A stretch of 33,397 nt of DNA, from assembly GCA_011390265.1 (NCBI GenBank), contig JAABSU010000007.1, forward strand, positions 1 through 33,397, read 5' to 3'. Made by a program: the position numbers and the translations under genes. How positions within the stretch are numbered: the stretch's first letter is position 1; every line of letters begins with the position of its first letter. This document shows positions 24,778 through 32,130 of the stretch, one piece after another. The stretch comes from Spirulina sp. (GTDB lineage Bacteria > Cyanobacteriota > Cyanobacteriia > Cyanobacteriales > Spirulinaceae). The notes below the pieces were generated by a model that worked only from the letters and a program-made list of their open reading frames with translations, was not told the origin of the DNA and ran no database searches.

Positions 24778-25962
24778 GCCCGCCATGGGATAGAAGGCGT
24801 AGGTATAGCTCCCGAACCAGTCGCGCATTTGCCCAGCGGTGAGCGTACCAATCAGAGCGCCAAAACCGTAGGCGGTAAACACAATGCCGTAGTTTTGGGC
24901 GTAATCGTCGGGGTTGAAAAAGCGGAGCGTTGTGGTGGGGGCGATCGCCAGCCATCCCCCTAGACAGAACCAAAATAAGCAAAAGGCGATTAAATAGGTG
25001 ATCACCTGGCCCCCTTGGGCATGGGCCATGAGAATGCAGGCAATCAGGATCAGGATGTAGGTGGCGATCGCCACATCTCGCGGCCGGAAGCGATCGCTCA
25101 ACCAGCCAAACAGGGGGCGACTCAGGCCGTTAAACAGGGCAAAGAGGGAAACACTACTGGCGGCAATGGCCGGATCAATTTGAATCACCTCTTCCCCCAC
25201 CGGGCTAGAAATCCCAATGGCCGTCAAACCCACCAACGCCCCAATGGTATAGCAGAGCCACAACCCATAAAAGGAGCGGCTTTTGAGCATTTGCGGGGGA
25301 TAGGTTTGGGGGGGGATTTTGACCCGAGGCGTATTAGCCTGGTGGTGGGGATGCCAGTCTTGGGGGGGAAGTTTGAGGGCAGCAGCAAGGGCCGTGATCA
25401 GGATCGCAAAGGCAATCCCCAAAATCCGCAGCGTTACCTGGACACCGTAGACATTGATTAAGTTATTCGCCAAGGGTGCGGTAATCAGCGGCGACAGGCC
25501 AAAACCAATAATCGTCAGACCCACCGCCAAACCCTTGCGATCGGGAAACCAGCGGGCCATTACCACCATGGGCACACCATAGGTAATGCCCACCCCTGTA
25601 CCGGCGATCGCCCCATAGGTGAGCGTCATCATCGCGATATTACTGCTAAAGCTAGAGAGAATATAGCCCGCCCCAACGATCAAGCCCCCGATGACCGTTG
25701 TTAAGCGCGTCCCCAAGCGGGGAATATAAAAGCCGGCGATCGGCATCAGGATCGCATAGAACACCAAAGCAACGGTGTAGGGCAGGAGGCTTTGGGTAGC
25801 GGTGATGTTGAAATCTTGTTCTAAAGGTTTGCGAAAGACACTCCAGGAATACACCGTACCCAAACAGAGCAGGACACTAATCCCAAGGGGAATTAGTAAC
25901 CATCGCCCTTGTTCCGCCGGTAATCCAAAAACAGTGCTTGATGGGGAGGGGGGATTGGACAT
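24718..25962 (-). CDS. MFS transporter, OFA (oxalate/formate antiporter-like) family
   Basis: The ATG ending at 25962 is preferred (GGAG about 5 bp upstream); a GTG two codons earlier is the alternative. The protein, about 414 residues, has twelve predicted helices. It carries the OFA-type opening SVLLCLGTVYSWSVFRKPLE, an AGTGVGITYGVPMVVMARWFPDRKG loop between helices 4 and 5 (shown in part), and GLSRPLFGWLSDRFRPRD between 8 and 9. OFA members exchange small carboxylates such as oxalate and formate, but most cyanobacterial ones are uncharacterised. It is an inner-membrane protein. No carboxylate-metabolism gene is adjacent, so the substrate is open. Confidence 0.85.
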   Translation of the reverse strand: MSNPPSPSSTVFGLPAEQGRWLLIPLGISVLLCLGTVYSWSVFRKPLEQDFNITATQSLLPYTVALVFYAILMPIAGFYIPRLGTRLTTVIGGLIVGAGYILSSFSSNIAMMTLTYGAIAGTGVGITYGVPMVVMARWFPDRKGLAVGLTIIGFGLSPLITAPLANNLINVYGVQVTLRILGIAFAILITALAAALKLPPQDWHPHHQANTPRVKIPPQTYPPQMLKSRSFYGLWLCYTIGALVGLTAIGISSPVGEEVIQIDPAIAASSVSLFALFNGLSRPLFGWLSDRFRPRDVAIATYILILIACILMAHAQGGQVITYLIAFCLFWFCLGGWLAIAPTTTLRFFNPDDYAQNYGIVFTAYGFGALIGTLTAGQMRDWFGSYTYAFYPMAGLAILGIILATFLLKPDHRL

Positions 25963-26050
25963 AGACACTCCAGAGGTTGATCATCCAAGGGAATGCTAGG
26001 GCGGATGTTGAGATTTTTCAAGACCGGAGCGTTGTCGGGAGCGATCGCAC

Positions 26051-26084
26051 AAAAAAAGGCCGGGGCGAAACATGTTTCGCCCCG
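26051..26084 (-). terminator. Rho-independent terminator of sodB
   Basis: A perfect 24-nt palindrome (CGGGGCGAAACA and its inverse, 26061-26084) is followed on the minus strand by GCC and seven T residues. It starts 30 bp after the sodB stop codon. Its stem belongs to the same sequence family as the dispersed palindromes elsewhere in the window. Confidence 0.85.
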
Positions 26085-26113
26085 ACGAGAATCATCAAGG
26101 GATGATGGGCTGA

Positions 26114-26713
26114 TTATGCAGCCGCGAAATTGCTCGCCACGAAGTCCCAATCAATTAATTGGGTGACAAAGGTATTGATATAGTCAGGACGCTTGTTTTG
26201 GTAATCCAAATAATAAGCGTGTTCCCAAACATCCATGGTCAGGAGCGCGGTTTGGCCATGAACCAAAGGCAGATCAGCATTGCCGGTTTTGGTCACTTTC
26301 AACGTACCATTTTCCAGCACCAGCCAAGCCCAGCCGCTACCGAACTGGGTTGCACCGGCAGCCTTAAACGCTTCAACGAACTTGTCAAAACTACCAAAAT
26401 CAGCGGTGATTTTGTCCGCCAATGCTCCGGTGGGTGTGCCGCCGCCATTGGGTTTCATGCATTGCCAATAAAAGGAATGGTTCCAAGCCTGGGCTGCATT
26501 GTTGAACAGGCCAGCTTTGTCGGGATTCCCCGCAATGCTTTTGATTACGTCTTCAATGGGTTGGCTGTCGTGGTCTGTGTTGGCCACCGCTGCGTTGTAG
26601 TTATTCACATAAGCCGCATGGTGCTTGTCGTGGTGGAATTCCAGAGTGCTTTTGGAGATGTAGGGTTCCAATGCCGTGTAATCGTAGGGCAGTGCTGGAA
26701 GTTTATAAGCCAT
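26114..26713 (-). CDS. sodB: Iron superoxide dismutase
   Basis: This 199-residue cytosolic enzyme converts superoxide to O2 and H2O2. Metal ligands are in place: His27 (LEFHHDKHH), His79 (AWNHSFYW), Asp161 and His165 (MDVWEHAYYLDYQNKRPDY). The AAQAWNH segment, with Gln75, and FGSGWAWLV are typical of the iron rather than the manganese type. There is no signal peptide. The gene is monocistronic with a strong terminator. A TATGAT hexamer on the minus strand (26747-26752) is a possible -10, without a convincing -35. In cyanobacteria sodB protects photosystem iron-sulfur centres. Confidence 0.96.
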   Translation of the reverse strand: MAYKLPALPYDYTALEPYISKSTLEFHHDKHHAAYVNNYNAAVANTDHDSQPIEDVIKSIAGNPDKAGLFNNAAQAWNHSFYWQCMKPNGGGTPTGALADKITADFGSFDKFVEAFKAAGATQFGSGWAWLVLENGTLKVTKTGNADLPLVHGQTALLTMDVWEHAYYLDYQNKRPDYINTFVTQLIDWDFVASNFAAA

Positions 26714-26903
26714 AAAACCTTGAGTGTGTTGTGTTCTCTAGTTTAGATCATACTGCAAACTTGAAAGTTGAGGGGAGGGCGGTTCGGCCCTTACGATCCT
26801 GTAATACTTGTATTGCAATATTACAAGCCCGTGGGAAAACTCCCCAGGTTGCCCTAATGGCTGATGTCCCTTTGGGGAAAATTGACGTTTTTTTGTCAAG
26901 GGG
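26714..26903. other. Structured intergenic DNA upstream of sodB
   Basis: TGTAATA/TATTACA (26800-26825) forms a stem with a 12-nt loop. Further right, GTTGCCC (about 26848-26854) pairs with GGGCAAC (26902-26908), enclosing TTGAC/GTCAA around a run of T. No coding frame is convincing. It may be a regulatory leader or the debris of the insertion that left the hsdM piece. Confidence 0.35.
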
Positions 26904-27026
26904 GCAACGTTGGCGGAAATTCGAGGGAATGATTTTGTGTTAACGCCGGAGCAAGATGTGGGGGGGATGGAGGATGATGGGGTTTTGCTGAAGGAGCGAA
27001 ATGAGAGTACAAAAGTGATGAGGTGA
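26904..27026 (+). pseudogene. Remnant of the C-terminus of a type I restriction methyltransferase (HsdM)
   Basis: The frame reads ATLAEIRGNDFVLTP, then EQDVG, GMEDDG and VLLKER before a TGA at 27024-27026. HsdM proteins end with the conserved IRxNDYVLTPGRYVG...EDDGEPFEEKM block, so the match in order and spacing is good, although GRY has become EQD. The frame closes upstream at 26883-26885 and no methyltransferase motifs (NPPF/NPPY) occur in the window. This is a decayed fragment, not an expressed gene. No hsdS or hsdR lies nearby. Confidence 0.55.
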
Positions 27027-27031
27027 GGGAG

Positions 27032-27093
27032 AGAAACCGGGTTTCTGGGAGAATATTATGGAACAATGAAACGGTGTAAGAAACCCGGTTTCT
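27032..27093. repeat. Two copies of the AGAAACCSGGTTTCT repeat
   Basis: AGAAACCGGGTTTCT (27032-27046) and AGAAACCCGGTTTCT (27079-27093) are each self-complementary and also complementary to each other. They lie directly after the hsdM remnant, and the same unit brackets the UPF0175 gene at the other end of the window. Confidence 0.8.
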
Positions 27094-27164
27094 GTGCTTA
27101 TCCAGCTTTTCTCACACCTTAAGTAGGGTGGGCATTGCCCACATTCTACAGATTGGCGAAACCC

Positions 27165-27656
27165 TCAGATTAATCGCCCCAAAATCGTCCTAAAATCTCC
27201 CAACACGATCGCCTGATTATCCGGCGTTAACAACGGCACATGGACAAATAAGCCAAAACAGGGCCAATCTAATCGGGGTAGCGCCTCTAAAACGCCATAA
27301 TAAAGACCCTCACAGACAAACTGCCCCGCATCCTCACTAATGGCCGTCATTGTTAAACCGGCGATGAGCTTCGGTAAATCTAAACCCGTCCCGTAGCAAG
27401 TGGCCCCCTCCCGTGCCTGCGCCTCCACGGTGAGGAGCGATCGCCCCTCCGCCATGCCACAACACACCACCCCCGCCGGCCGCTCCTGAACCATGGCCGC
27501 CAACACCGCCTGCCGCGCCAACACCGTATCCACCGGCAACTGCCGCAGGAGATTAAAACGATCATCCGGGGGGAGTAGCCCCAGAAGATCATCGGAGGCA
27601 TTGGAGCGGTGATGGGATAACCACGGGGCGAAAGAGGTGAGGAGAAGTTTATTCAT
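27165..27656 (-). CDS. Pyroglutamyl-peptidase I-like protein (peptidase C15 fold)
   Basis: The protein is about 163 residues from the ATG ending at 27656; another ATG two codons earlier ends at 27662. The start LLLTSFAPWL is the family's opening strand (LVTGFxPF). The catalytic triad can be placed, counting from the earlier ATG: Glu80 (GRSLLTVEAQA), Cys117 in AGQFVCEGLYYGVLEAL, where the family has YVCNxxxY, and His141 in FGLFVHVPLL. It is shorter than classical Pcp (about 210). It removes N-terminal pyroglutamate from peptides, or has a related role. The start lies inside the 3' end of the RNB gene, which suggests translational coupling. Confidence 0.82.
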   Translation of the reverse strand: MNKLLLTSFAPWLSHHRSNASDDLLGLLPPDDRFNLLRQLPVDTVLARQAVLAAMVQERPAGVVCCGMAEGRSLLTVEAQAREGATCYGTGLDLPKLIAGLTMTAISEDAGQFVCEGLYYGVLEALPRLDWPCFGLFVHVPLLTPDNQAIVLGDFRTILGRLI

Positions 27657-29928
27657 CCTCATCGAAATCAGAATTCACCGCCGCACTGCCCCCGCTGACC
27701 GTGACGAGATCGATTTGTTGACGGTAATAATCCACACTTTTGACCTGTACCTCAACGCGATCGCCTAAACGGTAGGCGGTGCGATTCTTACGACCCACAA
27801 GGCAACTGTGGCGAGAGCGGTATTCATACCAATCATCCTTAAGGGAAGAAACATGCACCAACCCCTCCACCATTAACTCCTCAATTTCCACAAAGAAACC
27901 ATAGGACTGCACCCCGGTAATCCAGCCTTTAAAGACATCCCCCGTGCGAGCCTTCATTTTCTCCGCTTTTTTCAAGCCCTGGAGATCATTCTCCGCATCT
28001 TCTGCCAGCTTGAGCCGCTCATTGAGGTGATGCACCACCTCATGCATCTCCGCTTCCCACTGGTTTTGCATTGCCGGAGCCAGAACATTCCAGGTCAGTT
28101 CATCATAGGATTCACTGCTGCCGAGATTGACCGCCTTGCGCGATCGCGTCGTGCGGCGATCGCGCCCTTCCGTAAACAGCGTATTCAATAACCGCTGCAT
28201 CAACAAATCCCCATAGCGTTGCCCCGGAGCCAACACCTGACAATAGCTATCCCCATAGGCCAAACCAAAATGGGGGACAGGTTTGGTGGCATAATGCACC
28301 GGCTTAATCGTTTTTTTGAGGAACTCCGTGAGGATTTTCGGGGCGGGAGAATTGGCGATTTCTTGGGTAAAGGCTTGGTAATCTCGCGGCGTGAGTTCAT
28401 CCTCCGAATCAATGTCTAAGTTAAGGTCTAAATTCGTCCCCAACTTGATAAAATCCTCCAACTCCATCACATCCGGCTCCACATGACCACAATAGAGGGC
28501 CGGTAACTCCAACTTGCGACAATGATCGGCGATCGCCTTCCCCGCCAAAATCGCCACATCCATCAAAGAAGACCGCAACGGCACCGTTGGATCCACCGTA
28601 ATCACCCCCAAGCGGCTTTCATCTTTAAACGCATGGGACAGCGGCGGCGTATGGAGGTCAAAGCCCCCCCGTTGCAACCGTTGCGCCTTCACCAACGGCG
28701 CGAGGGTAAAAAAGAGTTGCTCCAACATCGCGTTGGCCTCCGCTAACGCTGACGGCGCATCCTCCTGTTGCCCTAAATAAGCCTGCACCTGTTGATAACT
28801 CAGTTGATGATCCACCTTAATCACACTGGGTTGAATATCAAACTCAATCACCTGGCCCGTCTTATCCAACGTCAGCAAAATACTAATCGCCAACCGTTCA
28901 TGATCCACCACCAACGAACAACGCCGCGTAATGATATCGGGAAACAACGGCACGACAAAATCATCCAAATACACCGCCGTGCCTCGTTTTTTTGCCTCAT
29001 TATCGAGGGGAGAACCCGCCTCAATATAATGGGCAAAATCTGCGATGTGAATCCCTAACAACCATTGGCCATCATCGAGGGGTTCCAAACTAAAGGCATT
29101 CTCGATCAACTCCGGCGGCTTGCTTTTGAGACGATCCTCATCTTCGAGGGTAATGGTCAACACAGAGCGCAGGTCAAAGCGTTTATTAATTTCCGCCTTG
29201 GCGATTTTGCCATTGGGAGCCGGTTTAGGGGTCAATCTGGCAAATTCCTGCACCTTCTCGCTAAAGCCCTGGGGCAGGTCATGCTTGCAGGCGACAATAT
29301 CTGTATCCGCTGCGGTTTCGGCATCGGAGCCTAGAATTTTCGTCACCCGGCCGAGGGGAAGATTCGTGCCGATCGCATAGCGGAGAATTTCCACATGAAC
29401 CAGGTGATCAATGGCTTCGGCTAGCTCCTCCCCTGTCGTTTGCAATTCAATTTCAAACAGGAGGCGATCATCAAGGGGAACAGCGCGGTAACTGTGGCCG
29501 GTGTGTTTAATCCGGGCCAGCAGTGAGGGATTCGCCCGGTCTAAAATCACCTGCACCGCCCCCTCAGGGGAGCGGCGACGGCTGCCTTCCTTGATGATCC
29601 TGACAAGGACGCGATCGCCATTCCAGGCATTGCTTAAATAGCTTTCCCGCACATAAATATCATCCGCCCCCTCCTGATCCTGAATCGCAAAACAAAACCC
29701 CTTACTTGAACAGCGCAACTTTGCTTCCACCATCCCTTCTGGAATCACCCGCCGATACTTACCCAACTCCTTGTTCAGCAGGCCAATTTTTTCGAGCGCA
29801 TCAAGGATAATTTGGAGCTTTTCGATACACAATTCATCTTCACAATCCAGCTTCTTTTCTAAAAACTTGGCAGCAACCAATTTCTCTGGACTGAATTGAG
29901 CTAATAATGTAGCGATTGAAAATTCCAT
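27649..29928 (-). CDS. RNB-domain exoribonuclease II/R family protein with altered active site
   Basis: This 759-residue protein has an N-terminal helical/cold-shock-like region and an RNB domain (about 250-590). A C-terminal S1 domain (about 672-745, GDVFKGWITGVQSYGFFVEI) follows. The barrel is recognisable from DLRSVLTITLE, LGIHIADFAHYIEAGSPLD and RGTAVYLDDFVVPLFP. However, the Asp cluster that binds Mg2+ in RNase II/R (D...DxDDA) is replaced around 258-282 by LEDEDRLKSKPPELIENAF. The TSPIRRYxDL motif reads LAPGQRYGDL. It may be a cyanobacterial subclass with a different mechanism, or an RNA-binding protein without nuclease activity. Gene order with the C15 peptidase suggests an operon. Confidence 0.88.
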   Translation of the reverse strand: MEFSIATLLAQFSPEKLVAAKFLEKKLDCEDELCIEKLQIILDALEKIGLLNKELGKYRRVIPEGMVEAKLRCSSKGFCFAIQDQEGADDIYVRESYLSNAWNGDRVLVRIIKEGSRRRSPEGAVQVILDRANPSLLARIKHTGHSYRAVPLDDRLLFEIELQTTGEELAEAIDHLVHVEILRYAIGTNLPLGRVTKILGSDAETAADTDIVACKHDLPQGFSEKVQEFARLTPKPAPNGKIAKAEINKRFDLRSVLTITLEDEDRLKSKPPELIENAFSLEPLDDGQWLLGIHIADFAHYIEAGSPLDNEAKKRGTAVYLDDFVVPLFPDIITRRCSLVVDHERLAISILLTLDKTGQVIEFDIQPSVIKVDHQLSYQQVQAYLGQQEDAPSALAEANAMLEQLFFTLAPLVKAQRLQRGGFDLHTPPLSHAFKDESRLGVITVDPTVPLRSSLMDVAILAGKAIADHCRKLELPALYCGHVEPDVMELEDFIKLGTNLDLNLDIDSEDELTPRDYQAFTQEIANSPAPKILTEFLKKTIKPVHYATKPVPHFGLAYGDSYCQVLAPGQRYGDLLMQRLLNTLFTEGRDRRTTRSRKAVNLGSSESYDELTWNVLAPAMQNQWEAEMHEVVHHLNERLKLAEDAENDLQGLKKAEKMKARTGDVFKGWITGVQSYGFFVEIEELMVEGLVHVSSLKDDWYEYRSRHSCLVGRKNRTAYRLGDRVEVQVKSVDYYRQQIDLVTVSGGSAAVNSDFDEDE

Positions 29929-30364
29929 GTTTTTAAATGGGGGATCAAAAGTGAACAGGTGGGAGGGAAAAGCATCATGTCTTGTGGTGTAGCCATGATG
30001 GGGGTTGAGTCTGCATCAAGTCCGATTGCCATGGGGACTGTGTTGAACCCTCGGAGCAGGTCAGGGGGGAAATGGCAACAGCGTTTGACTCTCTTGACAA
30101 GCGAAGGAGACAACAGAGAAAGCAAACACCGGCAGCATTGCCACAATCTCTGGACGGGGGAGGGCTGACGATGATTCAACGCTGTGATGCGTAGACCATC
30201 AGAATCCGTGAAGGCAGACAACCCTGCCATTATTTTAGGTTTAATGGGAACTTTCGCAACGGATTCGGGCAAAAAAGGCTAGAATGTTGCCCTAAACTCG
30301 TTGTTTTTAAGCATTTTCCCGCCTAAATTCAGCCCCATTTTTACCCCTCAGCCCCACCGCTCTC
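29929..30364. other. 436-bp divergent intergenic region (RNB gene / ABC gene)
   Basis: No coding frame is supported. A 123-codon minus-strand frame overlaps the RNB start and shows no family features. No clear hairpin or riboswitch stands out. TAGAAT at 30280-30285 resembles a -10 for the plus-strand ABC gene but has no good -35. The length leaves room for long leaders on both genes. Confidence 0.4.
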
Positions 30365-32128
30365 TTGACCTCTTCCCCTCCCCATCCCCTCCAACGTTTG
30401 CTCCATTATGGCCGCCGCTATCGCCTCGCTATTGGACAGGCTACGGTCTGTTCTATCCTCAATAAACTGTTTGATCTTGCGCCGCCGGTCTTAATTGGGG
30501 CGGCGGTGGATGTGGTGGTGAAACAGGAGGATTCGTTAATTGCGGGTTGGGGCGTTCGGGACACGGGGGCGCAATTGGTGCTGTTGAGCGTTTTATCGGC
30601 GGTGATTTGGGGCTTAGAATCGCTGTTTGAATATGGCTACGATCGCCTCTGGCGCAATTTAGCCCAACGGATGCAGCATGATCTGCGCCTGGAGGCCTAT
30701 GGCCATGTGCAAAATTTAGAAATGCGCTTTTTTGAAGATCGCAGTACCGGCGGGCTGTTGGCGATTCTCAATGATGATATTAACCAGTTGGAGCGGTTCC
30801 TCGATATTGGGGCCAATGAGATTCTCCAGGTGGCAACGACGGTGATTTTGGTGAGTGGGGGATTTTTTATCCTTGCGCCGGAGGTGGCTTGGCTGACGAT
30901 GATCCCGATTCCGCTGATTATTTGGGGGTCGATCGCCTTTCAAAACCGCTTGGCCCCCCGCTATGCCGCCGTTCGGGAAAAGGTGAGCCTGTTGAGTATG
31001 CGCCTGGCCAATAACCTCAGCGGCATTACGACGATTAAAAGTTTTACCACCGAAGCCTACGAACTCGATCGCCTCCGCCAAGATAGTGCCGCCTATGGCC
31101 GCAGTAACCGCCATGCCATCGCCCTCAGTGCGGCCTTTGTGCCGTTGATTCGCATCGTGATTTTTGGGGGGTTCATTGCGACGCTGTTAATTGGGGGACA
31201 GGAGGCGATCGCCGGCCGCTTGGCGGTGGGAACCTATAGCACCCTTGTGTTTATGACCCAGCGGCTGCTGTGGCCCCTGACCCGTTTGGGGCAAACCTTG
31301 GATCAGTATCAGCGGGCCATGGCTTCCACTCAGCGGGTGATGAATCTGTTGGATACGCCGATCCGCATTGCTTCGGGGGGCCAAGCTTTACCGGAGGTGC
31401 AGGGGGCGATCGCCTTTAGTCAAGTCCAGTTTAGTTATCAGTCGGGCTATCCGATTCTGCGGGGGTTGAGTTTAACGATTCCCGCCGGCCACACCATCGG
31501 TATTGCGGGGGCAACGGGTTCGGGGAAAAGTACCCTCGTTAAATTGCTGCTCCGCTTCTATGAAATTGAGGGGGGCAGCATTACCATTGATGGCCTCGAT
31601 CTTCGCAATATTCAGTTACCGGATTTGCGCCGGGCCATGGGTTTGGTGAGTCAGGATGTGTTCCTGTTCCATGGCACAGTGGCGGAAAATATCGCCTACG
31701 GCAGTTCAGGGGCCAGCGTTGCCGAAATCTGCAACGCGGCCAAGCTTGCGGAAGCGGAGGAGTTTATTGCCCAATTGCCCCAGGGCTATGAAACCATTGT
31801 CGGGGAGCGGGGCCAAAAATTATCGGGAGGGCAGCGGCAACGGCTGGCGATCGCCCGGGCCATTTTGAAAAATCCCCCGATTCTGATCCTCGATGAAGCT
31901 ACTTCAGCGGTGGATAACGAAACGGAAGCGGCCATTAGTCGCGCTTTGGCCCATATTACCGAAAACCGGACGACGATTGCGATCGCCCATCGCCTTTCGA
32001 CAATCCGCCACGCCGATCGCATCTATGTGATGGATCAGGGCCAAATTGCCGAAGCGGGGGATCATGATACGCTCCTTGCCCAAGGGGGGATTTATGCAAA
32101 TTTGTGGCGCGTCCAAACGGGGGAATAG
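30365..32128 (+). CDS. ABC transporter, fused permease/ATPase (MsbA/MDR-like exporter)
   Basis: The 587-residue half-transporter starts at a TTG; no ATG or GTG lies in frame before the upstream stop, and a TTG at 30398 is an alternative. Residues about 1-320 form the six-helix permease (for example [20 protein letters not shown] on the first cytoplasmic loop). The ATPase follows, with Walker [11 protein letters not shown]-loop LVSQDVFLF, signature LSGGQRQR, Walker [11 protein letters not shown]-loop SAVDNE and the switch His in IAHRLST. All catalytic residues are present. It works as a homodimer in the inner membrane, exporting lipids, drugs or peptides. The substrate is unknown. It converges on the sugar transporter gene with 2 bp between the stops. 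Confidence 0.92.
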   Translation: MTSSPPHPLQRLLHYGRRYRLAIGQATVCSILNKLFDLAPPVLIGAAVDVVVKQEDSLIAGWGVRDTGAQLVLLSVLSAVIWGLESLFEYGYDRLWRNLAQRMQHDLRLEAYGHVQNLEMRFFEDRSTGGLLAILNDDINQLERFLDIGANEILQVATTVILVSGGFFILAPEVAWLTMIPIPLIIWGSIAFQNRLAPRYAAVREKVSLLSMRLANNLSGITTIKSFTTEAYELDRLRQDSAAYGRSNRHAIALSAAFVPLIRIVIFGGFIATLLIGGQEAIAGRLAVGTYSTLVFMTQRLLWPLTRLGQTLDQYQRAMASTQRVMNLLDTPIRIASGGQALPEVQGAIAFSQVQFSYQSGYPILRGLSLTIPAGHTIGIAGATGSGKSTLVKLLLRFYEIEGGSITIDGLDLRNIQLPDLRRAMGLVSQDVFLFHGTVAENIAYGSSGASVAEICNAAKLAEAEEFIAQLPQGYETIVGERGQKLSGGQRQRLAIARAILKNPPILILDEATSAVDNETEAAISRALAHITENRTTIAIAHRLSTIRHADRIYVMDQGQIAEAGDHDTLLAQGGIYANLWRVQTGE

Positions 32129-32130
32129 CC

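Noticed and set aside
26159-26746. 195-codon plus-strand ORF opposite sodB
   Set aside because: It is the antisense shadow of a certain gene.
29901-30272. 123-codon minus-strand ORF before the RNB gene
   Set aside because: Cys/Pro/Leu-rich with no domain, and it overlaps the RNB start; more likely leader DNA.
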